5,917 nucleotides of DNA from Elusimicrobiota bacterium. Lineage in GTDB: Bacteria > Omnitrophota > Gorgyraeia > Zapsychrales > Fredricksoniimonadaceae. Under the pieces are notes generated by a model. The model was not told where the DNA came from, did not search any database, and was given only the letters and a program-made list of their open reading frames with translations. Position 1 is the first letter of the stretch. Each line of letters opens with the position of its first letter. The stretch covers positions 1 to 5,917 of the forward strand of contig JAAYZZ010000096.1 in the NCBI GenBank assembly GCA_012514595.1, given 5' to 3'. The position numbers and the translations under genes are program-made. Positions 5,298 through 5,917 of the stretch are shown here, in pieces.

Positions 5298-5917
5298 TCA
5301 AGGCTTCGTCCACTCCACCGGCGGCTTCCTCAAGTAGCGCTCCGCAAAGACCGCGTCATCCAGCCCCACATCATAACGCACGTTCTGGAATTCAAGGGTG
5401 GTCTTGCCGCCGCGCTTCAGGTCCTCGGCAACAGACCTTGTCACCGTCGGGAACCCGTTGATGTCCCGGATCTCCTCGGCCGTGATACGCCGCACCGGCG
5501 TATCCTTGGCGTCATAATATTCGGCCCTGAGCGGCATAAAGCTTTTTGCGTCGACCCAGACAACGTAATAGGCGAACTCGACCCCCTTTGTCTCCTTGGG
5601 AGTATTCCTGATCTTGTAGGCCTCGTTCTCCATCCCAACAAGTTCGTGCGTATCGGCCTCGATCGACCGGCCCGAGACGTCCTCATAGACAAAATGCGAG
5701 CCCACGAAACTCGAGCGCTTGTCGGTCGCCGCGATCCGGCGTACCAGGTCCAGTCCCGGAAGATACAGCCAGCGGTCATCGTCGCGGTCCATCTGTTTCC
5801 AGACCATGAAGACGGTGCGTGCCACATCCGCGGGCTCGAAAAAGAAGACAAAGAACTTCTGCTCTTTACCATCGGCCACATCGCGCCTGAGGATCCGCAT
5901 CCGCCGCGCCCGCTCGC
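5298..5917 (-). CDS. LolA-like outer-membrane lipoprotein-sorting protein, 5' end outside the window
   Basis: About 205 C-terminal residues are visible. The frame stays open to the window edge (Glu-Arg-Ala-Arg-Arg before the Met at 5900), so that Met is internal and the true start and signal peptide lie beyond 5917. The sequence fits the periplasmic LolA-like family annotated as outer membrane lipoprotein-sorting protein (PF17131, from memory): KFFVFFFEPADVARTVFM, then DDRWLYLPGLDLVRRI and KRSSFVGSHFVYEDVSGR (about 5774-5665), then YVVWVDAKSFMPLRAEYYD, ending with the family-typical AERYLRKPPVEW. Such proteins have a half-barrel fold that binds lipid or lipoprotein acyl chains, and are often encoded with an RND/MMPL permease and an outer-membrane barrel. 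The barrel gene follows directly here; a permease, if present, would be upstream of the window. Confidence 0.85.
   Translation of the reverse strand, partial: ERARRMRILRRDVADGKEQKFFVFFFEPADVARTVFMVWKQMDRDDDRWLYLPGLDLVRRIAATDKRSSFVGSHFVYEDVSGRSIEADTHELVGMENEAYKIRNTPKETKGVEFAYYVVWVDAKSFMPLRAEYYDAKDTPVRRITAEEIRDINGFPTVTRSVAEDLKRGGKTTLEFQNVRYDVGLDDAVFAERYLRKPPVEWTKP

Overview
This looks like a chromosomal segment of a GC-rich, Gram-negative (diderm) bacterium, probably from an uncultured lineage known mainly from metagenomes. The evidence is an outer-membrane beta-barrel gene with a signal peptide and a C-terminal Phe, a LolA-like lipoprotein-sorting partner, a bacterial-type GlnRS, and dispersed palindromes of the GGGACNGTCCC type. 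From memory, such palindromes are common in Desulfobacterota, Nitrospirota and Omnitrophota. The lineage is inference, and nothing in the window fixes it.

Layout. Positions 1-106 are AT-rich and non-coding, ending in a 21-bp near-perfect palindrome (83-103). A rightward gene for an XRE-type HTH/cupin regulator follows (107-661). A second palindrome (659-681) fills the space between it and a convergent, leftward three-gene operon (1733 down to 683). That operon encodes a very small protein resembling a histidine-kinase dimerisation/phosphoacceptor helix pair, then two stand-alone receiver domains. A good sigma70-like promoter (1759-1786) drives it. A third palindrome (1801-1821) separates it from a leftward glnS-crcB pair (3908 to 1816), glutaminyl-tRNA synthetase and a Fluc/CrcB fluoride channel, which overlap by one base and have their own promoter (3948-3976). 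Upstream on the same strand lie an outer-membrane beta-barrel gene (5274-3985) and the 3' part of a LolA-like outer-membrane lipoprotein-sorting gene (running off the window at 5917).

How the parts may work together. The small DHp-like protein and the two receivers have intact phosphorylation residues but no kinase ATPase domain. They look like a split phosphorelay served by a kinase elsewhere. The whole signalling block (regulator plus relay) is bounded by palindromes 1 and 3, which are exact reverse complements of each other, with palindrome 2 inside. The LolA-like/beta-barrel pair resembles envelope export loci that usually also carry an RND/MMPL permease, which may lie just beyond 5917. 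The glnS-crcB pair appears to be housekeeping translation plus fluoride resistance.

Most notable are the three palindromes, which supply or overlap the stop codons of the regulator and of crcB and sit 3 nt before the regulator start. Next are the kinase-less mini-relay and a four-copy 7-bp tandem repeat lying across the start codon of the beta-barrel gene. No tRNA, rRNA, CRISPR array, intact insertion sequence or riboswitch was seen. No gene-free stretch exceeds about 110 bases.
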